A DNA stretch of 64,000 bases from JALZAA01 sp036005605 (GCA_036005605.1 DASYQJ010000251.1:4841-68840), one strand, 5' to 3'; numbered from the stretch's first letter, positions 18,463-27,328 are shown. Notes: a model not told the origin generated them from the sequence alone. Numbers and translations are program-made.

Positions 18463-19761
18463 ATGACCGGAGCCGAGATCACGATCGCGGGCCCGCGACC
18501 ACTGCGCGGCGCGGTACGCGTCCCGGGCGACAAGGGCATCTCGCATCGTGCATTGCTGTCGGCGGCGCTGGCTTCCGGGCGCAGCACCATTCGGAGCCTC
18601 GCGGACGGCGACGACGTCCAGCGCACGCGCGCCGCCCTCGAGCAACTCGGCGTGCGCGTGAAGGACTCCGAACCGTCGACGGTGACAGTGCTCGGAACGG
18701 GCGCCGAGGGACTACGCGAGCCGGACGCCGTGATCGACTGCGGCAACTCGGGCACGACGATGCGCATGCTCGCCGGCCTGCTCGCTGGCCGCCCGTTCCT
18801 GAGTGTGCTCAGCGGCGACAGCTCGCTCCAAGGGCGGCCGATGGGACGCGTCGTCCGCCCCTTGCGCGCATTGGGGGCGCGCGTCGACGGACGCGCGGAC
18901 GGCGAGCTTGCGCCCCTCGTGATACGGGGCCACGGTCTCACCGGTCGCCGGATCGAGCTCGACGTCGTGAGCGCGCAGGTCAAGACGGCGGTGATCCTCG
19001 CCGGCCTGCAAGCCCAGGGCGCGACCGAAGTCGTCGAGCCAGCGCCCAGCCGCGACCACACCGAGCGCATCCTCGAAGCGCTTCGAGCACCGGTGACACG
19101 CGTCGACGACCGCACGACTCGGATCGAGACGGGGGCGCCGACACCGTTCGAGCTGGACGTGCCCGGGGACCCGTCATCGGCCGCGCTGTTCGCGGTGGCT
19201 GCGTGCATCACACCGGGCTCTTCGGTCGTGGTCGAGGACGTATGCCTCAACCCGCGCCGTTTGGGTTTCGTCGAGGTGCTCCGAGGCATGGGCGCGCACG
19301 TTGTGGCCGTACCGACGGGGGAGCGCCTCGGCGAGCCGGTTGGCCGCCTCGAGGTCGAGGCCTCGCCGCTCGTCGCCACCACGATCGAGCCCGACGAGGG
19401 GATGATCGACGAGATCCCCGTGCTCGCGGTTGCGGCCGCGTTCGCGGACGGGCTCACCGAGATCCGAGGCATCGCCGAGCTGCGCGTGAAGGAGAGCGAC
19501 CGCATCAACACGATCCAACAGGAGCTGGCGCAGATGGGCGTCGGCGTCGAGACGAAACCGGATTCGCTGACGATCCGCGGCGGGAAACCACGGCCGGCGA
19601 TGTTCAAGAGTCACGACGACCACCGGATTGCGCTGGCAGCGGCAGTCGCCGCGAACGCGATGCCGGGCGAGTCGACCGTGCGCGGCTGGCACTCGGTCGC
19701 GGTGTCGTACCCGCGCTTCGCCGACGACCTCGGGACGGTGGCGGGCGGGAGTAGTTCGTGA
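18463..19761 (+). CDS. aroA: 3-phosphoshikimate 1-carboxyvinyltransferase (EPSP synthase)
   Basis: 432 residues. Shikimate pathway enzyme joining shikimate-3-phosphate and phosphoenolpyruvate. Motifs are GDKGISHRALLSAALA near the N-terminus, DCGNSGTTMRMLAGLLAG (the LxxGNAGTAxRP equivalent, around residues 90-107, here GNSGTTMR), LRVKESDRI and DDHRIALA near the C-terminus. The TTMR form in place of TAMR resembles class II-like enzymes seen in Gram-positives. The start ATG has a GAGG upstream. It overlaps cmk by 4 nt. Confidence 0.95.
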   Translation: MTGAEITIAGPRPLRGAVRVPGDKGISHRALLSAALASGRSTIRSLADGDDVQRTRAALEQLGVRVKDSEPSTVTVLGTGAEGLREPDAVIDCGNSGTTMRMLAGLLAGRPFLSVLSGDSSLQGRPMGRVVRPLRALGARVDGRADGELAPLVIRGHGLTGRRIELDVVSAQVKTAVILAGLQAQGATEVVEPAPSRDHTERILEALRAPVTRVDDRTTRIETGAPTPFELDVPGDPSSAALFAVAACITPGSSVVVEDVCLNPRRLGFVEVLRGMGAHVVAVPTGERLGEPVGRLEVEASPLVATTIEPDEGMIDEIPVLAVAAAFADGLTEIRGIAELRVKESDRINTIQQELAQMGVGVETKPDSLTIRGGKPRPAMFKSHDDHRIALAAAVAANAMPGESTVRGWHSVAVSYPRFADDLGTVAGGSSS

Positions 19762-20426
19762 TCCGGGTAGTGGCGATAGACGGGCCCGCGGGATCGGGCA
19801 AGTCGACCGTCGCCCGCGGCGTCGCCTCGGTGCTCGGCCTCGACGTGCTCGACACGGGCGCGATGTACCGAGCCGTCACGCTCCTCACCATCGAGCGGGG
19901 CCTCGATCTCGGCGACGGCGAAGCCATCGCGCGCGCGGCCGAGCAGGCCGTCCTCGAGCTCGGTGATCCGCCCGGAAGTGTCCGGCTCGACGGCCGAGAC
20001 ATCAGCCGCGAGATCCGCGGCCCGGCGGTGTCGGCGGGAGTTTCGGAGGTGTCCTCGCATCCGGCGGTCCGCGCGCTCCTGCGCGCCCGGCAGCGGGAAT
20101 GGGCCGAGCGACGCGGTGGGGGCGTGGTCGAAGGCCGCGACATCGGGACCGTCGTGTTCACCGACGCGCCGCTGAAGGTCTTCCTCACCGCTCGCGAGGA
20201 CGAGCGGGCGCGCCGCCGCCACCGCGACGAGGAGGCCGCCGCCCGCCCCGCCGACTTGGAGTCCGTGCGCGATGCCGTGGACCGGCGCGACACGCTCGAC
20301 AACCGGACCACGCCCCTGAACCCCGCCCCGGACGCGGTGGTAATCGACACCACCGGTCGTGACGTCGACGACGTCGTCAAGGAGGTCGTCGACCGTTTCG
20401 AGGCTGCGGTCGGAGCCGAGCCGTGA
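19758..20426 (+). CDS. cmk: cytidylate kinase
   Basis: 222 residues. Phosphorylates CMP and dCMP. P-loop AIDGPAGSGKSTVARGVA at residues 4-21, the LDTGAMYRAVTLL motif, the CMP-binding insert, GRDIGTVVF and the LID-region arginines (EDERARRRHRDE). GTG 19758 overlaps the aroA stop. Its order before plsC, ispH and der fits the cmk-der linkage in actinobacteria. No fusion to another domain is seen. Confidence 0.95.
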   Translation: MIRVVAIDGPAGSGKSTVARGVASVLGLDVLDTGAMYRAVTLLTIERGLDLGDGEAIARAAEQAVLELGDPPGSVRLDGRDISREIRGPAVSAGVSEVSSHPAVRALLRARQREWAERRGGGVVEGRDIGTVVFTDAPLKVFLTAREDERARRRHRDEEAAARPADLESVRDAVDRRDTLDNRTTPLNPAPDAVVIDTTGRDVDDVVKEVVDRFEAAVGAEP

Positions 20427-21139
20427 CGGCCGCGCGTCGAGGCGACCTCGGCCAGCGGATCTTGTACCGGGTCGTGCGGGCGCTCATTCTCACGCCGTTC
20501 AAGGCGATCTTCTTGGTACGCGTACGCGGGCGCGAGAAGGTGCCGCGTAGCGGCGCGTTCGTGGTGGCGCCGTCGCACCGGTCGCTCATGGACATCTTCT
20601 TCACCGGGTACATCACCCGCCGCCGCATCCGGTTCATGGCCAAACAGGAGCTGTTCGAGAAGCCGTTCCTCGCCTGGCTGTTCACCGCGCTCGGCGGGTT
20701 CTCGGTCGAACGGGGGAGCGCCGACCGCGCCGCGTTGCGCGCGGCCCAGGAAGCACTCGAGGGCGGCGAGCCGGTGGCGATCTTCCCGGAGGGGACGCGG
20801 CGGCACGGTCGCGACATCGTCGATCTCTTCGACGGCGGCGCCTACCTCGCGACCCGCCTCGGGGTCCCGATTGTGCCCGTCGGGATCGGGGGCAGCGAGC
20901 AGATCCTCGCGTCGGGCAAGACGCTGCCTCGCCCGCACCGCGTCGCGATCGTCGTCGGTGATCCGATCCAGCCGCCCGACCGCAGTGCCGGGCGCGTGCG
21001 TCGTCAGGAGGTCACGGACACGACGGAGAAGGTCCGCGTGGAGCTCCAGTCCTGCTTCGACGAGGCGCTCGCGCTCGCCGGCGTGCCGTACGCCCCGCCC
21101 GCGACGCCGTCAGCGCGCGAGCTCGGCCAACACCAGTGA
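20423..21139 (+). CDS. plsC: 1-acyl-sn-glycerol-3-phosphate acyltransferase
   Basis: 238 residues, GTG start overlapping the cmk stop. Acylates lysophosphatidate to phosphatidate at the membrane. Motif I is SHRSLMD (HX4D) at about residues 51-57, followed by FMAKQELFEKPFL, GGFSVERGSADR and motif III IFPEGTRRHG, with VPIVPVGIGGSE as motif IV. A hydrophobic stretch around residues 10-28 gives membrane association. The C-terminal 30 nt overlap the 3' end of the convergent ispH. Confidence 0.92.
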   Translation: MTAARRGDLGQRILYRVVRALILTPFKAIFLVRVRGREKVPRSGAFVVAPSHRSLMDIFFTGYITRRRIRFMAKQELFEKPFLAWLFTALGGFSVERGSADRAALRAAQEALEGGEPVAIFPEGTRRHGRDIVDLFDGGAYLATRLGVPIVPVGIGGSEQILASGKTLPRPHRVAIVVGDPIQPPDRSAGRVRRQEVTDTTEKVRVELQSCFDEALALAGVPYAPPATPSARELGQHQ

Positions 21140-22177
21140 CGCGTCCATCCCCCGGTCGTCGCTGAACGGGCCGCCGCGGCGGCGTGCCTCCACCGGATCG
21201 CCGCCGACCATGAGCGCGGCCAGCCCGTCGAGGGCGGGCACGAGCTCGCGCAGCTCCCGCGGGGGAGGGAAGTACTCGTCCTCGTCAGTCACGTAGACGG
21301 GTTCCACGCCGTCTCTCGGGTCGAGCTTGGCGATCACCGCCTGCACGAGGTCCTCGGGCGCACTGGCGCCGGCGGTCACGCCGACGACGCTGACGCCCGC
21401 CAACTCGTCGACTTCCAGCTCGTCGGGCCCGTCGACGCGCACGACGACGGGACATCCGGCGCTCCGTGCGACCTTCGTGAGCGCGATGGTGTTCGACGAG
21501 TTCGCGCTGCCGATCACCACGACCGCGTCGGCGCGGGTGGCGATGGCCGTCAGCGCGGCTTGCCGGTTGGTCGTCGCGAAGCAGAGATCGTTGCGCGTCG
21601 CCGTCCACAGCTCGGGGAACTGCTCGCGCGTGCGGTCCATGATCCCCTCCCAGTCGTGCATCGAGAGGGTCGTCTGCGCCAGCAACGCGACCTTCGCGGG
21701 ATCCTGCACCTCGGGGAGCACGTCATCGAGATCCCCTTCGTGCTCGACGAGCTGCATCGCGTCGGGCGCGACCGCGAGGGTCCCGATCGCCTCGTCGTGT
21801 CCGGCGTGGCCGACGTAGAGGACGGTGAACCCCTTCTCGGCCCGCACCTTCGCTTCGTGGTGGACCTTGGTGACGAGCGGGCACACCGCGTTCACCACGA
21901 ACCGGTTGCGGCTGCGGGCGTGCGCGACGACGTCCGGCGCAGACCCGTGGGCGGAGAGCATGAGCGGCGCGTTGTCGGGCACTTCGTCGACGTCGTCGAC
22001 GAAGACGACCCCGAGGTCGCGGAACCGGTCGACGACGAGACGGTTGTGGACGATCTCGTGATAGCAGTACACCGGCGGCTCGAACACCCGGACCATCCAC
22101 GCCAAGGCCTTGATCGCCATCTCGACTCCCGCGCAATACCCACGGGGTTGGGCGAGCAGCACACGTTCTACAGACAC
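21110..22177 (-). CDS. ispH: 4-hydroxy-3-methylbut-2-enyl diphosphate reductase
   Basis: 355 residues. Last step of the MEP isoprenoid pathway, making IPP and DMAPP. The three cluster-binding cysteines are seen in RGYCAGV, VNAVCPLVTKVH and NDLCFATTNRQ, and substrate residues in GSANSSNT and YCYHEIVHN. GTG 22177 gives the family N-terminus SVERVLLAQPRGYCAGV and has AGGGAGA 4 nt upstream. A longer open frame upstream overlaps the DUF512 gene and is rejected. The leader carries the second copy of the 50-nt pseudoknot-capable element. The C-terminus has an extra tail of about 30 residues. Confidence 0.95.
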   Translation of the reverse strand: MSVERVLLAQPRGYCAGVEMAIKALAWMVRVFEPPVYCYHEIVHNRLVVDRFRDLGVVFVDDVDEVPDNAPLMLSAHGSAPDVVAHARSRNRFVVNAVCPLVTKVHHEAKVRAEKGFTVLYVGHAGHDEAIGTLAVAPDAMQLVEHEGDLDDVLPEVQDPAKVALLAQTTLSMHDWEGIMDRTREQFPELWTATRNDLCFATTNRQAALTAIATRADAVVVIGSANSSNTIALTKVARSAGCPVVVRVDGPDELEVDELAGVSVVGVTAGASAPEDLVQAVIAKLDPRDGVEPVYVTDEDEYFPPPRELRELVPALDGLAALMVGGDPVEARRRGGPFSDDRGMDASLVLAELAR

Positions 22178-22188
22178 GATTCTCCCTA

Positions 22189-22238
22189 TCGCCGTCGCAA
22201 GCTCCGGCTTTGCGGCAACGGTCGGCAAAGCCGCCGTC
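22189..22238 (-). promoter_or_regulatory. repeated pseudoknot-capable leader element, copy B (upstream of ispH)
   Basis: Minus-strand copy of the element at 15724-15773, 47/50 identical, 11 nt before the ispH start. Stem 1 (GGCTTTGC with GCAAAGCC) is unchanged. In stem 2 the loop strand is CCGTTGC instead of CCGTCGC, which keeps pairing with GCGACGG through a G-U pair. A Shine-Dalgarno AGGGAGA follows. Confidence 0.6.
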
Positions 22239-22303
22239 CCCCGCGGCCACGGTACCGCCGGACCCGTTCGGTCCCGACACGGGCTCGTGATCAGGACGTC
22301 CCG

Positions 22304-22309
22304 TAGGAT
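22304..22309 (+). promoter_or_regulatory. putative -10 box of leaderless DUF512 gene
   Basis: TAGGAT with 6 nt to ATG 22316 and no Shine-Dalgarno between. Confidence 0.45.
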
Positions 22310-22315
22310 TGCCTC

Positions 22316-23698
22316 ATGCCCCCCGCGCGTGTCGTGGCGGTGGCGCCCGGCTCGCCGGCAGAGTCGACCGGGATCCAGCCCGGCGACGAGGTCCTCGCCC
22401 TCAACGGCGAAGCGGTGCGCGACGTCATCCGCTATCAGCTCCAGGCCGACGAGCCCGTCGTCGAGCTCGAGGTCCGCCGTGGCGGTCTCGAGCAGCGCAC
22501 CGTGGTCGAGAAGCAGGCAGGCGCGCCGCTCGGCCTCGAGCTCGACAGCCCGGTGTTCGACCGAGTGCAGACGTGCGACAACCACTGCCCGTTCTGCTTC
22601 ATCCACCAGTTGCCCAAGGGCATGCGGCGGAGCCTCTACGTGAAGGACGACGACTATCGGCTGTCGTTCCTCTACGGGAACTTCACCACTCTCACACGCT
22701 TCACCGAAGCCGACCTCGAGCGAGTCGTCACGGAGAACCTCGGCCCGTTGTACGTGAGCATTCACGCGACCGATCCCGACGTGCGGACGCGCCTCCTCCG
22801 CAACCGCCGCGGCGCAACCAGCCTCCGGTGGCTCGGCGCGCTGCTCGACGCCGGCATCGAGGTGCACGGCCAGATCGTCGTGTGCCCCGGCATCAACGAC
22901 GGCGCCGTGCTCGACGACACCCTGCTCGGCATCCTCGACCGGTTCCCCCGGTTGTCGACCGTCGGGGTGGTGCCCCTCGGCGTGAGCGACCACACAACCG
23001 AGCCCGACATGCGCGAGCACTCGGCCGCCGAGGCCGGCGCCGTCATCGATGCTGTCGGTCGCTGGCAATCCCGGTTCTTCGACGCGCTCGGACGCCGGCT
23101 CGCGTTCGCTGCCGACGAGTACTACGTCCTGGCCGGGCGAGCGTTCCCCGACTCTGTCGACTACGAGGGTTTCCCGCAGCACGAGAACGGCATCGGCATG
23201 GCGCGCGCCTTCGAGGCCGACGTGCGTGCCGCCCTGGCGGGCGCACCGGCGGCGGGCATCGGTCCTCGGGCCGGGTTCTTCGCCTGGGTCGACGGGGCGC
23301 CCGCCGACGGGTACCGGGCGCCGCGGGTGGCCGGTGTGTCGCGCCCGGCACGCTCCACGCGTGAGCCCACCGCACGGGTCGCGATCGTCACCGGCCAGTA
23401 CGGCGAGCAGGTGCTCACACCGCTGCTGCCGTTGCTCCGTACCGCGACCGAGTCGGCAGTGCGCCTCGTGCCGGTTCGCAACGCCTTTTTCGGCGGCAAC
23501 ATCGCCGTGACCGGGCTGCTGACGGGGCGCGACGTGTGCGACGCCCTGGCGTCGCAGCCCCCGGGCGATCGGTACCTCGTGCCCGATGTCGTGCTTTCAC
23601 GCGGCCGTTTCCTCGACGGCGCGGCCGTCGACGAGCTTCCCCGTCCGGTCGAGGTGGTCCCCACCGACGGCGCGTCACTCGTCGCTGCTCTGCGATGA
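22316..23698 (+). CDS. DUF512 family PDZ plus radical-SAM-like protein
   Basis: 460 residues. An N-terminal PDZ-like domain (about 3-60: VVAVAPGSPAESTGIQPGDEV) is followed by a radical-SAM-like core with the cysteine motif CDNHCPFCF (about 83-91; Cx3Cx2C) and then the DUF512 C-terminal domain (about 190-450) containing YYVLAGRAFPD and the G-rich FFGGNIAVTGLLTG. It would bind a 4Fe-4S cluster; the reaction is unknown. It is commonly linked to der (EngA) in Gram-positive genomes, as here (4-nt overlap), suggesting a link to ribosome assembly or GTPase function. That link is inference. Confidence 0.9.
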   Translation: MPPARVVAVAPGSPAESTGIQPGDEVLALNGEAVRDVIRYQLQADEPVVELEVRRGGLEQRTVVEKQAGAPLGLELDSPVFDRVQTCDNHCPFCFIHQLPKGMRRSLYVKDDDYRLSFLYGNFTTLTRFTEADLERVVTENLGPLYVSIHATDPDVRTRLLRNRRGATSLRWLGALLDAGIEVHGQIVVCPGINDGAVLDDTLLGILDRFPRLSTVGVVPLGVSDHTTEPDMREHSAAEAGAVIDAVGRWQSRFFDALGRRLAFAADEYYVLAGRAFPDSVDYEGFPQHENGIGMARAFEADVRAALAGAPAAGIGPRAGFFAWVDGAPADGYRAPRVAGVSRPARSTREPTARVAIVTGQYGEQVLTPLLPLLRTATESAVRLVPVRNAFFGGNIAVTGLLTGRDVCDALASQPPGDRYLVPDVVLSRGRFLDGAAVDELPRPVEVVPTDGASLVAALR

Positions 23699-25026
23699 AC
23701 GGAGCGCTGCCGGTGGTCGCGATCGTCGGCCGGCCGAACGTGGGCAAGTCGACGCTCGTGAACCGGTTCGCCGGCGGGCGGCAGGCGATCGTCGAGGCGC
23801 AGCCGGGCGTCACCCGGGACCGCAAGGAGCTCGTCGCCGAGTGGGCGGGCCGTGCATTCCGTGTAGTCGACACGGGAGGGTGGCTCGCCGGCGGCGGCGA
23901 TCTCGATCAGGAGGTGAGCCGGCAGGCCGAGCGGGCCGTCGCCCAGGCGGACGTGATCATTCTCGTCGTCGACGTCACCGTCGGCATCACCGACGAGGAC
24001 GCGCGCGTGGCATCGCTCCTGCGCGGCGCCGCTCCGCCGGCAGTCATCGTCGTCAACAAGGTGGACGACGGCTCACGCGAGAGCGACGCATGGGAGTTCA
24101 CGCAGCTCGGCCTGGGCGATCCGTACGCCGTGTCGGCTTTGCACGGGCGGGGGAGTGGCGACCTGCTGGACGCGGTGGTGGCGGCATTGCCACCGGAGGC
24201 GCGGCCTCCAACCCCAACCGAGGCCGAGGCCGAGCCTGAGGCAGGACCGTTCTCGATCGCGATCGTCGGTCGGCCCAACGTCGGAAAGTCCACGCTGTTC
24301 AACCGGCTCGTCGGCGACGAGCGCGCCGTCGTGCACGACGAGCCGGGCACGACTCGCGACTCGATCGACACGGTGATCGAGACGGAGGACGGTCCGCTCC
24401 GCTTCGTCGACACCGCCGGCATGCGGCGCCGCAGCCGCATCGACGAGCCGACGGAGTACTACAGCCTCGTGCGCGCCCTCGAGTCGGTCGACCGCGCCGA
24501 TGCCGCCCTCCTGGTCATCGACGCGACCGCCGGAGTCACCCACCAGGACCAGCGGCTCGCCGAGCGCGTCGATGCCGCCGGCACCGCTGCGATCGTGGTG
24601 TTGAACAAGTGGGACCTCACGGACGCCGATCAGCGCCGGGACGTGCTGCAGCAGGCGGCGGACCGGCTCGAGTTCCTCGCCTACGCGCCCCTCGTCAAGG
24701 TCTCCGCGCTCACCGGCCGCAATCTTCGCTACGTCCTGCCCGCGCTCCGGGAAGCCGAGGCGGCATACCACCGCCGCGTCCCGACGGCGGCGCTGAACCG
24801 CGTCATCACCGATGCGCAACAGCGACAGCCACCGCCGGTGGTGCGCAAGCGCCGACCACGCGTGCTCTACGCCACCCAGGGTGCAGCCGACCCGCCGACG
24901 TTCACGTTGTTCGCGACGCACAGGCTGCCGCAGACATACCTCCGCTATCTCGAGCACCGCATCCGTGAAGCGTTCGAGCTCGGGCCGACCCCGGTCAAGC
25001 TCCGCGTTCGGCTGCGCGGTCGGTAG
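23695..25026 (+). CDS. der: ribosome assembly GTPase Der (EngA)
   Basis: 443 residues. Two tandem GTPase domains: G1 motifs AIVGRPNVGKSTL at about residues 7-19 and again at about 186-198, G3 DTGGW and DTAGM, and G4 NKVD and NKWD. The C-terminal KH-like domain (about 355-443) ends in PVKLRVRLRGR. It acts in 50S subunit maturation. ATG 23695 overlaps the DUF512 stop; upstream open frame is not used because the protein then begins at the family-typical position. The linker between the domains is Glu/Pro-rich. Confidence 0.95.
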   Translation: MNGALPVVAIVGRPNVGKSTLVNRFAGGRQAIVEAQPGVTRDRKELVAEWAGRAFRVVDTGGWLAGGGDLDQEVSRQAERAVAQADVIILVVDVTVGITDEDARVASLLRGAAPPAVIVVNKVDDGSRESDAWEFTQLGLGDPYAVSALHGRGSGDLLDAVVAALPPEARPPTPTEAEAEPEAGPFSIAIVGRPNVGKSTLFNRLVGDERAVVHDEPGTTRDSIDTVIETEDGPLRFVDTAGMRRRSRIDEPTEYYSLVRALESVDRADAALLVIDATAGVTHQDQRLAERVDAAGTAAIVVLNKWDLTDADQRRDVLQQAADRLEFLAYAPLVKVSALTGRNLRYVLPALREAEAAYHRRVPTAALNRVITDAQQRQPPPVVRKRRPRVLYATQGAADPPTFTLFATHRLPQTYLRYLEHRIREAFELGPTPVKLRVRLRGR

Positions 25027-25029
25027 CCT
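25024..25029 (+). promoter_or_regulatory. putative -10 box before carboxyltransferase gene
   Basis: TAGCCT overlapping the der stop codon, 10 nt before ATG 25040. No Shine-Dalgarno is evident in between. Confidence 0.4.
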
Positions 25030-25039
25030 GGCGTCTCTC

Positions 25040-26569
25040 ATGGGCGACGACCGGGCTCGTAAGCACGTCGAACGCGCGCTGCAAGGCAACCTCGAGAAGG
25101 AGCGCGACAAGCTCGCGCGCCAGAACAAGATGTTCGTGCGCGATCGACTGGCGTATCTCCTCGACCCCGGCTCCTTCGTAGAGGACGGGCTCCTTGCCAA
25201 CGCGCTCGCCGATTCGTTGCCCGCCGACGGCGTCGTGACGGGCATGGGACGAATCGACGGGCGTCCGGTCTGCGTCATGGCGAACGATCCCACCGTCAAG
25301 GCCGGATCATGGGGTGCGCGCACTGTCGAGAAGATCGTCCGCCTGACCGAGAGCGCGCTCCGTCACGAGGTGCCGGTCGTGTACCTCGTCGACTCGGCCG
25401 GGGCGCGCATCACCGACCAGGTCGAGCTGTTCCCGGGACGGCGCGGCGCGGGACGCATCTTCGCCAACGAGGTGCGCCTCTCGGGTCGGGTGCCGCAGGT
25501 GTGCTGCCTCTTCGGCCCGTCGGCGGCCGGCGGCGCGTACATCCCGGCGTTCTGCGACGTCGTGTTCATGGTCGAGGGCAACGCGTCGATGTACCTGGGC
25601 TCGCCGCGCATGGCCGAGGAGGTGATCGGCGAGCATGCGACGCTCGAGGAGATGGGCGGCGCCCGCATGCACGCGACGACCAGCGGGTCCGGCGACAACC
25701 TCGTCGCCGACGACGCCGCCGCGCTCGACGCGGCGAAGCGATGGCTGTCGTACCTGCCCACGAACTGGCAAGCGGCGCCGCCGCCAGTCGACGCCGTCGC
25801 GCCACGCGCCGGTGCGCCGGGCATCGGGGCCACCGTCCCGGCCGAGGAGCGTCGCGCCTACGACATGCACCGGGTCGTCGACGCGCTCGTCGACGAGGGC
25901 AGCTTCTTCGAGATCAAGCCCCTCTACGCCAAAGAGCTGATGATCGGGTTCGGCCGCATGGCAGGGGAGACCGTGGGGATCGTCGCCAACAACCCGATGC
26001 ATCTCGGCGGTGTGCTCTTCGTGGACTCGGCCGACAAGGCGGCCCGCTTCATCTGGTTGTGCGACGCCTTCAACGTGCCGCTCGTCTTCCTCGCCGATGT
26101 GCCCGGCTTCATGATCGGGACTGCGGTCGAGCGCGAGGGGATCATCCGTCACGGCGCCAAGATGATCACTGCTGTCACCGAGGCGACGGTGCCCAAGGTC
26201 TCGGTGATCGTGCGCAAGGCGTACGGCGCCGGGCTCTACGCGATGTGCGGGCCGGCGTTCGATCCCGACGCGTGCCTCGCGCTCCCGACGGCGCAGATCG
26301 CGGTCATGGGACCGGAGCCGGCCGTGAACGCGGTCTTCTACAACAGGATCCAGGCCATCGAGGACGCCGACGAGCGTGCCGCGTACATCGCGGAGCGGCG
26401 GGCGGAGTACGAAGCCGACGTCGACCTCGTGCACCTCGCGGCCGAGCTGGTCGTCGACGCCGTCGTCGAGCCCGACGACCTCCGGGACGAGCTCGTCACC
26501 CGCCTCGCCCTGGCTCGCACCCGCCGCCGCGAGGACTTCCAGCGCAACCACGGCGTTCCGCCGGTCTGA
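25040..26569 (+). CDS. acyl-CoA carboxylase carboxyltransferase (beta) subunit family
   Basis: 509 residues of the biotin-dependent carboxyltransferase family (propionyl/methylcrotonyl/acyl-CoA carboxylase beta). Two crotonase-like halves are visible: the N-half with VYLVDSAGARITDQ and FGPSAAGGAYIPAF (oxyanion-hole glycines), and the C-half with VFLADVPGFMIGTAVER and RKAYGAGLYAMCGPAFDPD. It transfers carboxyl from carboxybiotin to an acyl-CoA. No alpha (biotin) subunit is adjacent, so it must pair with one encoded elsewhere. It resembles geranyl- or methylcrotonyl-type subunits; the acyl substrate cannot be decided. The start is the only ATG near the TAGCCT box. Confidence 0.9.
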   Translation: MGDDRARKHVERALQGNLEKERDKLARQNKMFVRDRLAYLLDPGSFVEDGLLANALADSLPADGVVTGMGRIDGRPVCVMANDPTVKAGSWGARTVEKIVRLTESALRHEVPVVYLVDSAGARITDQVELFPGRRGAGRIFANEVRLSGRVPQVCCLFGPSAAGGAYIPAFCDVVFMVEGNASMYLGSPRMAEEVIGEHATLEEMGGARMHATTSGSGDNLVADDAAALDAAKRWLSYLPTNWQAAPPPVDAVAPRAGAPGIGATVPAEERRAYDMHRVVDALVDEGSFFEIKPLYAKELMIGFGRMAGETVGIVANNPMHLGGVLFVDSADKAARFIWLCDAFNVPLVFLADVPGFMIGTAVEREGIIRHGAKMITAVTEATVPKVSVIVRKAYGAGLYAMCGPAFDPDACLALPTAQIAVMGPEPAVNAVFYNRIQAIEDADERAAYIAERRAEYEADVDLVHLAAELVVDAVVEPDDLRDELVTRLALARTRRREDFQRNHGVPPV

Positions 26570-26592
26570 TCGCGGGGCGCGACACTGGGGTC

Positions 26593-26838
26593 GTGCCCTG
26601 GTGCGCAACCTGCCACCGGTTCCTATCGCCGCCGTCGGTACGAGCGGACGGGACCTGCCCTACCTGCGGGCGGCCGGTCGAGAGCGGCCATGCCCACGCC
26701 GCCGCTACGACGGAGGAAAGCACCAAGCCACGGCGCGCATCCCTGCCGTGGCATCTCTGGTTGCTCGCCATCGCGCTCGCCGTGTACCTCAGCTTCCGCG
26801 CGTGGCAGGGCATCGAGTGGATCATCCAGCAGCTCTGA
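26593..26838 (+). CDS. small zinc-ribbon protein with C-terminal membrane anchor
   Basis: 81 residues from GTG 26593. An N-terminal zinc ribbon has two CxxC knuckles (WCATC and TCPTCG, about residues 4-7 and 22-25), then a Ser/Thr/Lys-rich linker, then one membrane helix (about 52-72, HLWLLAIALAVYLSF). Such tail-anchored ribbons are common in actinobacteria but have no assigned role. It follows the carboxyltransferase by 23 nt and precedes tRNA-Pro. The larger open frame containing it overlaps the carboxyltransferase and is not real. Confidence 0.7.
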   Translation: MPWCATCHRFLSPPSVRADGTCPTCGRPVESGHAHAAATTEESTKPRRASLPWHLWLLAIALAVYLSFRAWQGIEWIIQQL

Positions 26839-26852
26839 TTTCTGCCCGGGCG

Positions 26853-26858
26853 TACACT
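26853..26858 (+). promoter_or_regulatory. putative -10 box for tRNA-Pro
   Basis: TACACT 10 nt upstream of the tRNA 5' end, the right distance for initiation a few nucleotides before the mature tRNA. The -35 is unclear. Confidence 0.4.
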
Positions 26859-26868
26859 CGCCCGTCTA

Positions 26869-26943
26869 CGGGCTGTGGCGCAGCTTGGTTAGCGCGTCGG
26901 TCTGGGGGACCGAAGGTCGCGGGTTCAAATCCCGCCAGCCCGA
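26869..26943 (+). tRNA. tRNA-Pro(GGG)
   Basis: 75-nt cloverleaf without encoded CCA. The acceptor stem is CGGGCTG with CAGCCCG, and the D arm contains TTGGTTAGCGC. The anticodon stem is TCGGT/ACCGA with loop CTGGGGG, giving anticodon GGG. The T arm is GCGGG-TTCAAAT-CCCGC and the discriminator is A. It reads proline codons CCC/CCU. Its 3' half is repeated exactly at 29514-29556 and partly at 27440-27464, so it is the likely attachment site of the downstream island. Confidence 0.95.
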
Positions 26944-26944
26944 C
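26902..26944 (+). repeat. tRNA 3'-end direct repeat, copy 1 (att-like, within tRNA-Pro)
   Basis: 43 bp from the anticodon loop to one base past the tRNA, identical to 29514-29556. This is the layout left by tyrosine-integrase insertion into a tRNA gene. Confidence 0.8.
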
Positions 26945-27166
26945 ACCATTTCCGCAGGTCACACGGTTGGGGGCCGGCGTCGGACTCGAATCCGCGGGTG
27001 CCGCGCTGCCGAAACGCTGCCGAAAAGTCGCGCAACATGCGAGGCGTAGGCTGCGCGCTCGAACGGCTCGCCCGCCGCCCAGCGCATCAAGCTCATAGAC
27101 GCGTGCCCCGTGAGCCGCTGAGGGTCACCCGACGTAGATCGAGGGGCGCGGGTAACGTCCGCGGTC
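26944..27166. other. gene-poor stretch after tRNA-Pro
   Basis: About 220 bp directly downstream of tRNA-Pro inside the putative island. No frame here shows a recognisable protein, ribosome site or promoter. It could be remnant sequence from an earlier integrated element. Confidence 0.4.
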
Positions 27167-27328
27167 ATGGCCGAGGACATGAGCGAGGACAGAATCCAAG
27201 CCCATGTGGTGTCCACAGCGATCGCTCTCATAGTCCTGATCTGGCTTTGGGGCTACGGCCCCGTAGCGGCCATGCTCTGCGCCAGCTTCCTGTTCGTGTT
27301 TGGGTGCCTGGTCGCAAAATCCCTGTAA
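27167..27328 (+). CDS. small hydrophobic protein (53 aa), hypothetical
   Basis: 53 residues beginning MAEDMSEDRIQAHVV. A short acidic head is followed by two hydrophobic segments (about 16-29 and 31-50, IALIVLIWLW and VAAMLCASFLFVFG), ending KSL and a TAA stop. There is no similarity I recognise. It lies between the tRNA-Pro and the internal repeat and is followed at once by a two-tier hairpin, which supports a real transcription unit. There is no clear Shine-Dalgarno. It could be a small membrane protein or toxin-like peptide; that is speculation. Confidence 0.4.
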   Translation: MAEDMSEDRIQAHVVSTAIALIVLIWLWGYGPVAAMLCASFLFVFGCLVAKSL

